Of a stretch of 64,000 bases of DNA, positions 11,290 through 23,330 are shown in pieces (the stretch's first letter is position 1; each line of letters starts with the position of its first letter). The stretch is from positions 11,091,473-11,155,472 of the forward strand of contig NC_066588.1 of NCBI RefSeq assembly GCF_905475345.1, written 5' to 3'. The stretch is from Vespula vulgaris. Lineage: Eukaryota; Arthropoda; Insecta; Hymenoptera; Vespidae. Position numbers and translations under genes: made by a program. The notes beneath the pieces are model-generated. The model searched no databases and was not told where the DNA came from. It worked only from the letters and a program-made list of their open reading frames with translations.

Positions 11290-13930
11290 TAAAGAGAAAG
11301 GAAGAGAGAAATGCATATCATAGAAAATAAAAAATGTGTACTAATTGGATATGAATAAAATCAAGACAAGACTAAAACAATAAATAACATTAAGAATATC
11401 GAGATCATACGCTTTAGCTGCTATTTTCTACTCTCCCTTGACTACTTTTATTTAATTTTTTTCATGTTATTATCTTACCCAAAGAGAAATACAGCAGCTT
11501 AGCTATGAGGTATGTTAAATCGCCCTCCGTTGTCCACCGACGTCGGCTTTTAGATGCAATCTTCTCGGCCCTCGCTCGATGACCGCTTAAATAATAGATT
11601 TTACGACGTCGTGACCAAAGTAGCCGCATAATGTAACTCCCTGGGGTATTACTGCAAAACGTATGCAAATACATATTATTAAAATTAAAATTTCGCCTAA
11701 TACACCGTATATTTTAAGGATCTTTTTAAAAATGACTACAATTACTATATAGAAATCTGAGGATGGAAATGTAATAAAATAAAATTTGTGATGAAATCGT
11801 TCGAGAAATAATATAGAACGGGTTATAATAATGGCGAAAGCGCAACACCGTAGAGCTTATTAATTTTTCGGAGAGCAGAAGCATCTCCCTTTAGAACCAA
11901 TACCTACTTTAGAGATAGAAGGAACGGCCCTTGGCAGATGGTACCCGAGGGGATATCCTTGTCCCGGATATCAAGGGTTACCCACAGGCACGGGGACACC
12001 AAACGCGCCCAAGTAAAGGATAACTGATTCTAATCACACGCCCTCAACGGTGTAACCTAGCGCGGTTATATGATGAATGAGCCAAGTGCGCCGTGACTAC
12101 CGAATACACAAGGCAATTTTGTTCGCGATGATTAAAATTTCCAAGATCGATCCATCCAGCAAGAGCCAAATCGTCTCTCTCGAACGTTTCCTGACTCCTA
12201 ATGGCATTCTGTTATTTCACATTGGTCTATCATCTAGATAACACCTACGTTACAACGATTATTCAACGATCGATAAAAATCTTTCGTTCGATTTTATTTG
12301 CTCGTCCTTTTTCAAACGATCGACAATGGTTTCCTTAACGCAATACATGTTCGTTTCTAAGAAACTTCGCTAATAGAAATCTCGTATAGCTCTCGTTTAC
12401 TCGAACCAGGAAAGAAATCTTTTCTATCTTTTTTCGTATATAGTACGTTATCTATACCCAAATGATTATATCGAAGCTTCTCCGGGATTTTCATTGAAAG
12501 CAGTTTAAAAAAGCGAACGAGTCTGGTACACTTCGCGAATCGTGTTTATAGAAGCCCGACATGCCAACACTCTCTCGCCAACCAATTCAATTTAGATCGC
12601 AATCTCGATTCGCGCACGCCAATAAAAATATACAGTTCGAGCGGCGTATGAATTACGAGCAGGCGTATTAAAACCGTGTGCAATTTTGTATCTGATTTCG
12701 GGAAACTGCGTTTTAGAGTCGTACTCGTTTCCACTCTCATATAATAAATTTTTCTGTTAACAATCGCCCGAAGGTTATAAGCCCGAAAATGCGCTCGCTC
12801 GCGTGCGAAAAATTAGTATGCTCTGGTATAACAACACCGCAAAATGTTTAAATTAATCGTCACGCGATTCGAATCGTATACGTTTGAAATAGTAGGATTG
12901 AAAGAAATTGGCACGTTGTTTTTCTCATTATTTCTTTCCTCTCTCTCTTTTTTTTTTTTTTTATTATTATTATTTTTTTTTCTCTTTTCTTCTTCGTCCC
13001 GTTTCGTTTGCTTTTCTTTTTTTTTCATTCCCTTTTTTTCTATCTTTCTTAAACGATTACTTCGAAAAAAATATTTCAATAGATAATCGACGAACCTTAC
13101 TAGATTTATCGAAAATTACGTAAGAAAAATTATGTCAACGAGCACGAACGTTCCACGTTCTCGGGTCAAACGTTCGACGAGAATATCGCGAAGGAGAAGG
13201 GCGGGCAAGTGACTCCTTTTTTCAACGCCGGAGACATCTTTGACCTAGATAAGATCAACTGGATTCCCCATTCCTCTCCCCCCTCTCCCACCCTTAAGAC
13301 TACTATCGAGGGTTTTCAAGTGGAAGGGGAGATGATTCAGAGATATCGCTCGACATAAAACCCTTAAGGTTCAAATTTGCATGTTACAACCTGTACCCCA
13401 TCTTCCCGTTCCTCCCGGGCGTCGACTTTTCGGCCGCTCGTATGTCCCTGCTAGCGCTCCTGCCAAACCCCAAAGCTCAGCTTTATCCCTGGTATTTTGA
13501 ATGTAAGATTCCCGTCTTCCTCCATCTTCCATTCCACTGGTATTCTCAGTCGTCCCTACGTATCTCTTTCTCCCTTTCGAAGAAGGCCGCCCTTCGGTCA
13601 TTTCGAGGATTTCGCATTTAAGCCATCTTGTTTATAGGTAGGATTTTCTCACCGTTGATATCGAGAAATTCCCTCGATCGTTCTTTAAAAATGAGAAGTA
13701 GAGGAGAATGAATAATCCGTCGATACTCTATCAATTCTATTTATAAATCACTGCTTTCCTTTCTTTGCGTAATATTAGTATTTCGTAAAAAGTCTTCTTG
13801 TAGAAGGGATGCTCGTTTAAAAGAATAATGTAGTAAGTAAATCCTTGGAATGAATGACTTGGAGAGTTAATTTTCTCGTTACGAATAAAGGAGAGAAGAG
13901 TAGAGGGAAAAGGAAAAGAAACGGATGGAG
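9843..13930. other. Non-coding DNA with one candidate exon
   Basis: CT tract at about 10,600-10,667, GA tract at about 11,260-11,290, poly-T/TTA stretch near 12,940-12,990, and GC-richer patches at about 11,840-12,120 and 13,130-13,620. The only exon-like object is on the minus strand at 11,479-11,640 (separate entry). Confidence 0.65.
11479..11640 (-). other. Candidate orphan exon, 162 bp, phase-symmetric
   Basis: On the minus strand an acceptor ACCCCAG precedes 11,640 and a strong donor GTAAGA follows 11,479. The frame between them is open for 53 complete codons (SYIMRLLWSRRRKIYYLSG at the start, TYLIAKLLYFSL at the end), beginning with two bases and ending with one, so the exon could be included or skipped without a frameshift. 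No partner exon or family was recognised; it may be an untranslated or chance exon. Confidence 0.25.
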
Positions 13931-14290
13931 GATAAATCAAACTCGAATATATATATACATGATATATGTGTGTATGTGTCTATAAAGAAAAAAGATATAA
14001 AATAAGATATATAAGAAAAGACAAAACAATATATATGTATAATTGTTATATAATTACTATATATATTGTATATTCTTTATATGTATTGTTTGTTTCTTTT
14101 CTTATATATATTTTTTATTATTGTATTATTTTCTAGGATAATAATATTATATTTTCATTATTGTATATATTATTTATTATATATTGTATATGTGTGTATA
14201 CATATACACATATTATATATATGTATGTATACACACACATTATACACATACAGGCACGTACGCACGTACGTATGCACGCACACACACATG

Positions 14291-14332
<42 letters not shown>

Positions 14333-14338
14333 ACACAC

Positions 14339-14387
<49 letters not shown>

Positions 14388-14400
14388 CTATATCAAAAAA
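13931..14400 (+). repeat. TA/CA-rich compound repeat
   Basis: Alternating purine-pyrimidine sequence with pure TA runs at about 14,293-14,330 and 14,345-14,383, plus CACA and ACGT patches at 14,229-14,290. Confidence 0.9.
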
Positions 14401-15801
14401 GGGGGTGAGAAAGGATGGCATTGCTCGATCATCGCGTTAAGTGAGTACCGTACTAATTGAGATCTCTACGTCGCGCCAGTACTGTTATATACCCAACGTG
14501 CCAAACAATAACTATTTACTTAAGGCCACCCCTTCTGTTTGCGCAGGCTGCGCGAAAGCACGAGTTGGTCGGAGAATGAAGCAACGCTTTGGGGAAATTC
14601 GCTGTTGCTTTCGATTTGTACTGATACCGTTACTGATGATACTGCTGCTACTATTGCTGTTGTTGCTACTATTGCCGACGTTACCGATCTTGGCTTTCGT
14701 TGAGTTTCGGTGGTCGCTTTCCGCCTTCCTTGTGAAGAAACTCGAATCTGCCGTTCAACATCGAACGTTCAACATCGAAGGAGGACTTTAAATTAAAGGA
14801 CGTCGCGTCGTTGGCTCTACTCAAACAAACTCCAGAGAACGTTGTTTACTTATACTTCGACAAATTGAACCCCCACAACTGTACGTCTACTTCGTCGAGC
14901 GTCTTTCATTACTCTATGCCCTTGCTTTTTCTTTTTTTCTCTCCTCTCGTAGTTTATCGAAAACCGAACGAAACATTCTTTTTCTTTCTTCTTCCGCATG
15001 TCTATTTCTAAAAACAACTCTTTCGATTTTTCAACAGATATTTTCTTTTCGGTTAAAGAAATGAATTACAACTATTTACGTATATACACGTAGTTTCTGA
15101 GAATCGTTTAGGCCATACATTCTGTACGTGAAAACAATATAAAAAAAATGTTTATATAAACGTATATGCTGTATACGTTTCCGAGTTACAATGAGTTCTT
15201 TTATTTACATATCGTATAAGTTTATTTTCATAAGAGGTGTTCGAGATAACCTTCTATCTAAAATCTGAAGACGTTTTATCATTGACCGTCTTAACTTCAC
15301 CGTTTCTCCAAATATTCTTTGGATTTTCTGGAAGACATCTTCAATTATCTCGCGAAATATTTCGATACGAACAACGATATTATCATCGTCATGTTCTATA
15401 CACGATGGATTGAAGTAATCACACAAATATAATAATAAAATATCGGATTTACGCCAGATATTGATTTACGCCAATCTATCTTTCGATAAAATTATTCCAA
15501 GACGAAACTTCCTATAACTCGAAAATAATATCAAATAGAGCATATGTTTATACGAATTTTTTTTTTTTATTGTTTCTATATACCGAATCCATCGCTTGCC
15601 CACAATTACGGGATATATATGTATTACTTTGCATTACCATAATTACTATTCATTTGCGTTATGTAAACGTTTATACAGAGTGAGACACTTAATAGATACC
15701 ACGTGAATGACATCGTTATTTTTGGTATTATGGAAAAAATGTTGAGGACAAAATTAGCATTATTGCGCTTGTGAAAAAAATATTGTCATAGATATACATA
15801 C

Positions 15802-15863
<62 letters not shown>

Positions 15864-16580
15864 CATGAGGAACCATTGATTTTTTTCCTTTAACATTTTT
15901 TTTAACTTTAAACAAAGAAGAATATGGCTTCTTTCGTAATTACATGAATCACTAAACATTTTTTTTAAATATCTCGCGAATTAATCATTTTTCGACATTG
16001 TATCTTGATACTTTTTTATTTCGAATGGTACGAGAATTCAACTCATATAAAAAAAATTGTAAAATTTCATTTTTAAAAATTGTGCTGATCTTCAAAAAAT
16101 GTCGTAAAAAATAATCTGAAGAAAAAATCCTTTTCACGATCAGATGTGAGCGTGGTCATATTTTTTATAGAAATGAAAATAAGAGAATTACTTAATCAAT
16201 TCTTATCTATTTTTATTTAGTATAATCCGAATCAGCTTTCGGAAATGTTACATTATGTAAGGTTTTTAAGATATTTTAGAATTTTTTATAAATTTCGATT
16301 TTTGTGTTATCTGTTTTCTTCTTTTTCTTGTAATATATATATATATATATATATATATAATAAATTAATATTATTTTATTATATATTATATTAATAAATT
16401 AATATATATAAATACACATATATACGTTTCTTTTTCGTCAAAATTAAATAAAGCTTTTAAAATCATAGTTTTACTTTTTTTTTCGTTTTATACCACACAA
16501 TCGTTAATCATATCACTCATATTGCATACGTGATGCAACTTTCAATGTAAATTTGTTGGAAAAACATCTCAAAGATAGAA
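14401..16580. other. Non-coding DNA
   Basis: A GC-richer patch at about 14,520-14,800 includes a short Leu-rich open frame that I do not accept as a gene. A CATA/TA run lies at about 15,796-15,860 and a TA run at 16,331-16,360. The 15,670-16,430 interval is AT-rich and resembles decayed transposon sequence without a clear end pair. Confidence 0.6.
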
Positions 16581-16583
16581 ACT

Positions 16584-16584
<1 letters not shown>

Positions 16585-16631
<47 letters not shown>

Positions 16632-16637
16632 CCTCTC

Positions 16638-16720
<83 letters not shown>

Positions 16721-16722
16721 TT
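16585..16722 (+). repeat. Long CT microsatellite
   Basis: About 140 bp of CT dinucleotides broken by one imperfect stretch near 16,626-16,650; the second half is a pure run of over 65 bp. Confidence 0.95.
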
Positions 16723-16739
16723 ATCTACCTATCTCTACC

Positions 16740-18320
16740 TCTGTTCTGTAGGTCGTCGTTACTATGTCGATAGGACCTACGTTAACCCGTCCTAATGCAA
16801 AAAGATAAAAAGAAATTGTAAAATCTTCTTAGCTGCTTCGTCTGAAGAAGTTAATAATATTTGTACAACTAACACTTTAAACGACCTACTTTTCATACCA
16901 ACGTTTTCCAAACCTCTTAAGATTCCTGCATGTTCTTTTTGCCGTTTCTGTAGTACATCATACTACTATTTACCGTTGCTAGTTTATCTTTAACAGATGC
17001 GACATTCGTCTATCTATTATAACAACCGTTATATTGATAACGAATTTAACATTTTAATATTTAATCAAATAATCAACGATCTTATAAAGATCGTCAAAAA
17101 AGGTGATCTTCCCACGGTCGCCGCTAAATTTATTTATATAATTACATAGGCGTATACATTCTCGGTAAGAACGGAAGAGACAAGGATAAAAAAGATAATA
17201 GGATAAAAAAAAACGTGCAAGGACGACCAATGAAATAACGAAAGGCTAAGAATAACGAGGAACACTCGTTTGTAATCATGATATTACGAGTTTCTATGTC
17301 CTGTACGCGGACGTTGTTAATTTTAAAAGCACGTGATACCAAAGGAAGGAAGGAAGGAAGGAAGGAAGGAAAGAAAGAAAGAAAGAAATGACATGTTCAT
17401 GGAGAACAAAAGAGACCCCGATGTAAGCACCAAGCGGTTAACCATAACTCTCGGTGTGTGTTTCTTTTCTTTTTATTTATTTATGACCTTTTTTCCAGTC
17501 ATATCGACGGTCATCAGCTTTCACTAAGAATACAATGGACATAGCACGATATAAGTTTGATTAGGTAGGGCAAGACACGTCCGCGATCGTAACGATTCCT
17601 GAAAACAATAAACGATACAAAAGCCAGGTGATATCTACCTAGCTAACTATATTTTACATACATGCATACGTAAAATCACAGAGAGAACGTTTGGGAGGAT
17701 AACTGAGATAGAGCAGATGGCTGGGAATCACGATGCGCTATTTACACGCGGCCCGCTTTTGAATCGTCGACTTTCCTAACTACTTACTCAGAGCCCACCT
17801 GCCCGAACCTTCGTGTACCGAGTTTTACGCATGAGAGGCGATCGCCCCCTACTACATCTATGTATAATAATTACGTGTCCAAAGAGTTCCCTAATGATAG
17901 TTCCTACTACTAAATTCGAAGCTCTATCCTCGATCGTTTACGACCTTGCACGCGATTATGATGAGAACCGTAACGATGATTATTAAGATTTTAATTACAA
18001 ATACGAATTCTCTGCGTACGATTATGAAAAGTCGTCCGGAAGGTACGGAAGTAACTTGGCAGGTGTTTACAGCCGACCGGGCAATCCAGCGAATCTCGAA
18101 TGGCATCCACGGGGACTACAAATTCCCAACGTGACAATCGTCGCGTCCGTCAACGAGTAGGGAATAAAAAGAGCGACGAGGGTTAGGATCGCGACTGGGA
18201 AAGGGGACGGGGTAGGTGGCGCGAGAGGGTGGACGCCGAATCGACACAGGGTGTTTTAAAACGAGTGCTATCGATAATCGAAATCGCTCGGGGGTTGTGG
18301 TTGCCCGGGGCTCTGGGGTA
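16740..18320. other. Non-coding DNA
   Basis: Contains a GGAA then GAAA tetranucleotide run at about 17,341-17,388, a GC-richer patch at 17,700-18,320, and a GGCGATCGCC palindrome (17,837-17,846) next to a CTCF-like core. No coding exon recognised. Confidence 0.65.
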
Positions 18321-18512
18321 AAGCTCTCTCTCTCTCTCTCTGTCTCTCTCTATTTCTCTCTCTTTCTCTCCTCTTTTCGCTAGCACCCTTCTACTCTTTC
18401 TCTCTCGCTCTCATCGTCCAACGCATTCTTCTCTCTCTGTCTCTCTTATCCTGTTCTCTTGCATCCTTTCCCTTCGTCACTCTCTCACTTTCCGTCGGAC
18501 ACATCGAGAGAA

Positions 18513-18557
<45 letters not shown>

Positions 18558-18610
18558 GTCTCTCTTTCTCTTTCTCTCTCCCTCTCTGTCTCTCTTTCTC
18601 TCTTTCCACT
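18321..18610 (+). repeat. Cluster of CT microsatellites
   Basis: Three CT-rich blocks (about 18,324-18,375, 18,390-18,450 and 18,518-18,605) separated by short unique sequence. Confidence 0.9.
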
Positions 18611-18877
18611 TCCTTTGGCATCCATGCTACTCTCGGTCTCTGATTCCAGTCTCGAGGGTGACCAGCCGCGAACATCCCGTTACCTAAACCTCCACCATCG
18701 TGATACTTGTCTACCCTATCCTATCCGAATCTGAAACCTGCTGGCAACGGTTCCTGGAATCGGGAAAGGGGATTAACCAGTGTGACGATTCGCCAACGAC
18801 CTACCGATTAGATTCAAACGATGTGTTATTAGGAGAACTTGCGTGATCATTTGCAACACGAGGACGAGTCTTGTCTG

Positions 18878-19621
18878 ACTTAATTGTTCTCTCTTTTTTT
18901 AATTTTTCCTTTTAATTGTAAATACTCAATATAATAGCTTTCTTTAATAGAACACGACGAATATATACTCTCTCAAAATTTCGTAACTTAATTGTTCTCT
19001 TTTTTTAATTTTTCCTTTTAATTGTAAATAATCAATATAATAGCTCTCTTTAAAAGAACACGACGAATATTTACTCTCTCAAAATTTTGTAACTTAATAG
19101 TTTTCTTTTTTAATTTTTCTTTTTAATTGTAAATACTCAATATAATAGCTCTCCTTAAAAGAACACGACGAATGTATACTCTCTCAAAATTTTGTAACTT
19201 AATTGTTCTCTTTTTTAATTTTTCCTTTTAATTGTAAATACTCAATATGATAGCTCTCCTTAAAAGAACACGACGAATGTATACTCTCTCAAAATTTTGT
19301 AACTTAATTGTTCTCTTTTTTTAATTTTTCCTTTTAATTGTAAATACTCAATATAATAGCTTTCTTTAATAGAACACGACGAATATATACTCTCTCAAAA
19401 TTTCGTAACTTAATTGTTCTCTTTTTTTAATTTTTCCTTTTAATTGTAAATAATCAATATAATAGCTCTCCTTAAAAGAACACGACGAATGTATACTCTC
19501 TCAAAATTTTGTAACTTAATTGTTCTCTTTTTTAAATTTTTCCTTTTAATTGTAAATACTCAATATAACAGCTTTCTTTGAAAGAACACGACGAATATAT
19601 ACTCCCTCGAAATTTCATAAC
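18878..19621 (+). repeat. Minisatellite, 7 tandem copies of about 106 bp
   Basis: Units begin with ACTTAATTGTTCTC at 18,878, 18,986, 19,092, 19,197, 19,302, 19,408 and 19,514, giving periods of 108, 106, 105, 105, 106 and 106. Each contains TTTTAATTGTAAATA, CAATATAATAGCT and GAACACGACGAAT. Copies are mostly over 90% alike by eye. No coding frame and no spacers, so this is not a CRISPR array. Confidence 0.95.
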
Positions 19622-21420
19622 CAAACCCTTTTTACATTCACGGAACATTTCAAAAGGGATCTATCTCTTCTTCCGCATGACACTTCCGCGAACAAACCGC
19701 AATAGATAAATTAACTTTTGGTTCCCTCGTCCGTACATTTCCTCTTCCGCTTTCTTTGCACGGAACTTAACGCGGACGAACGAACGCAGAGAAAGCAATA
19801 GGCGACACATAAATAACGTAACCGAAGCTTCGTCTCGCAATTATCGCCGACGCCACGAAGCACTGAGGTGCTAAGTTATTTAATAATTCCGGCTTGTTAT
19901 CCTCGCTCCTGCGGATTTAATAAAGTTAACTTCGAGCAGGAGTATTGGCACACTCGAGTAACTCTTTTGAGAATGCAATGCGTCGTGAGTTGTTGCCACT
20001 CTAAAGACACAAACGCCACTACCTCTCCCCTCTTTTCCTATAACGACGCTTCCCTCTTTGAAGATAATTCGATATGAGATGGGATCGGTAAAATCCTTGT
20101 AATATAACGTGTCATTGAAAAGATAAAACAAAAAAAAACAAAAAGTCAATCGGAACACGAAAAATCGTTAAAGAATACCAACGAGTATTCACGTACAATC
20201 TTTAGTAAGTATCGTAACAAATTTTCTTCTCGATCACCGTCTATCAAAAACAAATGATTTCATTAAAAAAAAAAAAATAATAATAATAAATAAATAAATA
20301 AATATGAAAAAAGAGGACACATCGAATACCTAATAAAAATACTGATCTTTTTACCTTCTTAAAGAATGATGAATGATCGTTCCACGATCCTCGACTTCCA
20401 TATCCTCTTTTCCTATCGGGCCAGGATCGCTATGAGAAAGAAATTTATTGATTCCATCGAATCATCCGGTAAAGCGTACTCATACGGTTATAAATCTAGT
20501 TTCTTTTTTGGTTATATTCACCTTGATATCCGTACCTCACGAAGAAATGAACGAGCAATGGACGTTCGAATGAACACACGAACAACATTCGTCGATGACG
20601 ACAACGACGACGTCGACGACGTCGACGAGGAAACTCTGCTTTTCTCGAAAACTGTGTTCCTTTCTGAACATCGTTGGAGATACTGAAAGGCAATGAAAAA
20701 TTTAATAGAACCCGCCCGGATGATCGATGTAAGATAGTTTGCAGAGAATAGCGAAGATTACGAATAGAAGGGTCGGGGCTTGGCTCCCGGGCATCTCGCG
20801 GAACAAACGCTCTTTCGAGATGAGCGATCGACCCCACGAGACTCGGTAGGACTCACGTAGTCTGATCTTCTCGTGCATCACCCCCTTTAACCACCCCTTC
20901 GATGCACGACGACTCGTCACTCGTTTTATCTCTTGACGGGTCCTGTCCTCTACGATACGTATGTAACATAGTGCTTTTGAAAGAATGTCAAAAAATGTGC
21001 AAATATAAAAGTTCAAAAGGTTTATATTAAAACTTAAGATAAATATTTCGATATAAGTTTATTATTATTGTTGTTGTTGTCGTTGTTAGTGTTGTTATTG
21101 TTATAGATATGTAATATTTGTTTCGAGTGTAAACGTAGATTTGAAAATTGTTCAATCAAACGGAAAATATTAAAAGAAAATTCTAACAAAATCGTTCCGA
21201 TCTTTATCCGTAAAAGTCACGAATGATATTCGTCGAAAATGGAACTCCGCTAAATCGCGCGTCCAGGCTTTAACGAATGCCTCTGGGGAATACCGTGAAA
21301 AGAACGAGCAAGAAGGATTTTATGAAAATTACTTTCGAATAAAAAAGTAAAACAGATAAAAACTAATGTATGCGGGGGGAAGAGGTGGCGGGTACGATAG
21401 CTCGATTTACATAGCACAGA

Positions 21421-21467
<47 letters not shown>

Positions 21468-23292
21468 CGTAGGTGGTGAAGGGAGGAAAGCGAATAACGG
21501 GAAGAGCTGCTCCTAAGAATATATCGGCACGCCGTTATGTAGAGTACATAAAATTGCTTTTACCTTCTATTAACAATTCATATTTCTTGCGCAAAAGTCG
21601 CGAACGATGATAAAAAGTTATTGGCATGGAAGATTTCCTCCTCTTGACTTTCGTCGTATAAATGATCATAATATTATTTGGGAATATATTTGTACAATAT
21701 AATATGTAAACATATACATGGAAATTAATTATTTATATGAGTACGATAATTGAATTCATACACGTTCGGCCGTTGTTATTCATTGCATTTCTAATCAGCT
21801 TGATATCCGTTTCTTTTGGTTCGGTCGATCGTATAAAAAATACGTCATTTAAAATCAAAGATTGCATCAATACGTAATTTACGAACGACGAATAAGAAAT
21901 TAGAATAAAATAAGATTTCATGCTGTTTGATCGTACACTACTCATAGAACGTTAGACGAAAAGATGTGAAAGAAGCCCGAGACAGTGATTTAGCGGCTCT
22001 ATCGTTTCTCTTTGATTCGAGAGACCGAGCACCTCGTATCCCTCCCTCTCCTCTCTTTCCCTTCTTCTTTTCCTCTCAAAGTGAAATATGCAGAGAACGG
22101 CCTCGAGATTAATCGACCACGGCCCTACAGCCAAGTCGCCCCTCTCGAGTCTCCCTCATTGTGGGGCCTGTCAATTTACCGAGCTCTGACTAATGAAGCT
22201 CGTAATATTCTACGCTACCTTTCGACCGCGCGTTAGCAGCTAGCTTATTAGATACATTATTATAAGTTATCAGCCGTTCTTCTAACCTTCCACTGTAACT
22301 AACCAATCCTTTAACGGTGTGGATCATTTCCAATAATGGAAATATTCTAACTTTTACGTTAACTTACATTACATTTGATCAATTTATATATATATGTGTG
22401 TGTGTGTGTGTGTATGTGTATGTATATATGTATATAAGTTGTATATATACATATATATATATCATACAACTTATCATTATATACTTATTAAATTATTACA
22501 TATATCATATTACATATCATATCATTATGATATATATATATATATATATATCAGAAAGCCGTAAAAATTCATAATTGTCTCATATACGTCTTGGAAGAAT
22601 ACGTAACATATCTCGATATTCCAAAAAAAAAACTAATAAAAGAAAAATATTAAAATGTATGTACAATGTAGATACAAACTACGTAAGGTGGTTGAACGAA
22701 AGTTAGAAAAAGAGAGAGAAAGAAAGAGAGAAAGAATGAATGAGAAACTGAGAGAGAGAGATAGAGAAAGAGAGAGAGAGAGAGACAGAGTTGGTGGACA
22801 AGCCGAGTATTGATTTCAACCTCCGTCCACGAAGGTGGAGGGCGGGATTCCTGGTCACGATGGACTCTCTAGACTTTACGGACTTGCGCGAAGTCATCTA
22901 CTAGCTTTTCTTTTTTAATCCACGCTTCCAGTCGGACTTCGCTCGCTTTCCTTTACTACAGAGCAGATTACAAACTTTCCTGTATATACTGCTTGAAAGA
23001 TATATACGTACCTGAACAAAATGTAAAAAAAAAAAAAAAAAAAACAAAAACGAACATTAAACGATGACTTTCCTTCCGCATTGCTTTTCTCTTTGATCGT
23101 TGCTTTCGAAGCAAGTTGCACGCAATGATATTACTCGCATCAAGAGTTTCTTCTCTTTTGGTATAATCATTGTCGAGAGATACAGAGAGTCTCGGTAAAA
23201 TGGGATCGGTGGTCACAGAATGATCGTATCGTACTGCTTGCTAGAGAGAAGGCTAGGGATGTGAGAGAAAGATAGAGAGGGAGATAAAGATA

Positions 23293-23324
<32 letters not shown>

Positions 23325-23330
23325 AATAGA
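19622..23330. other. Non-coding DNA
   Basis: Includes a CpG-rich GACGACGTC patch at 20,595-20,625, GA tracts at 21,418-21,467, 22,706-22,790 and 23,265-23,330, a GTGT/TA compound repeat at 22,387-22,550, and GC-richer patches near 19,740-19,860 and 20,760-20,960. No gene recognised. Confidence 0.65.

Noticed and set aside
11860..12110. GC-richer segment reminiscent of structured RNA
   Set aside because: I could not match it to rRNA, tRNA or any known RNA, and no consistent stem set was evident by eye.
14441..14791. Plus-strand frame of 116 codons with a run of leucines resembling a membrane segment
   Set aside because: The leucine run comes from CTG/CTA trinucleotide slippage; there is no splice support, family motif or conserved context.
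15673..16430. Possible decayed transposon starting with ACAGAGTGAGACACTTA
   Set aside because: The AT-rich interval looks transposon-like but I could not find a matching inverted end or a coding remnant.
18878..19621. Possible CRISPR array
   Set aside because: Repeats are about 106 bp and directly adjacent with no unique spacers, and the host is an animal; it is a minisatellite.
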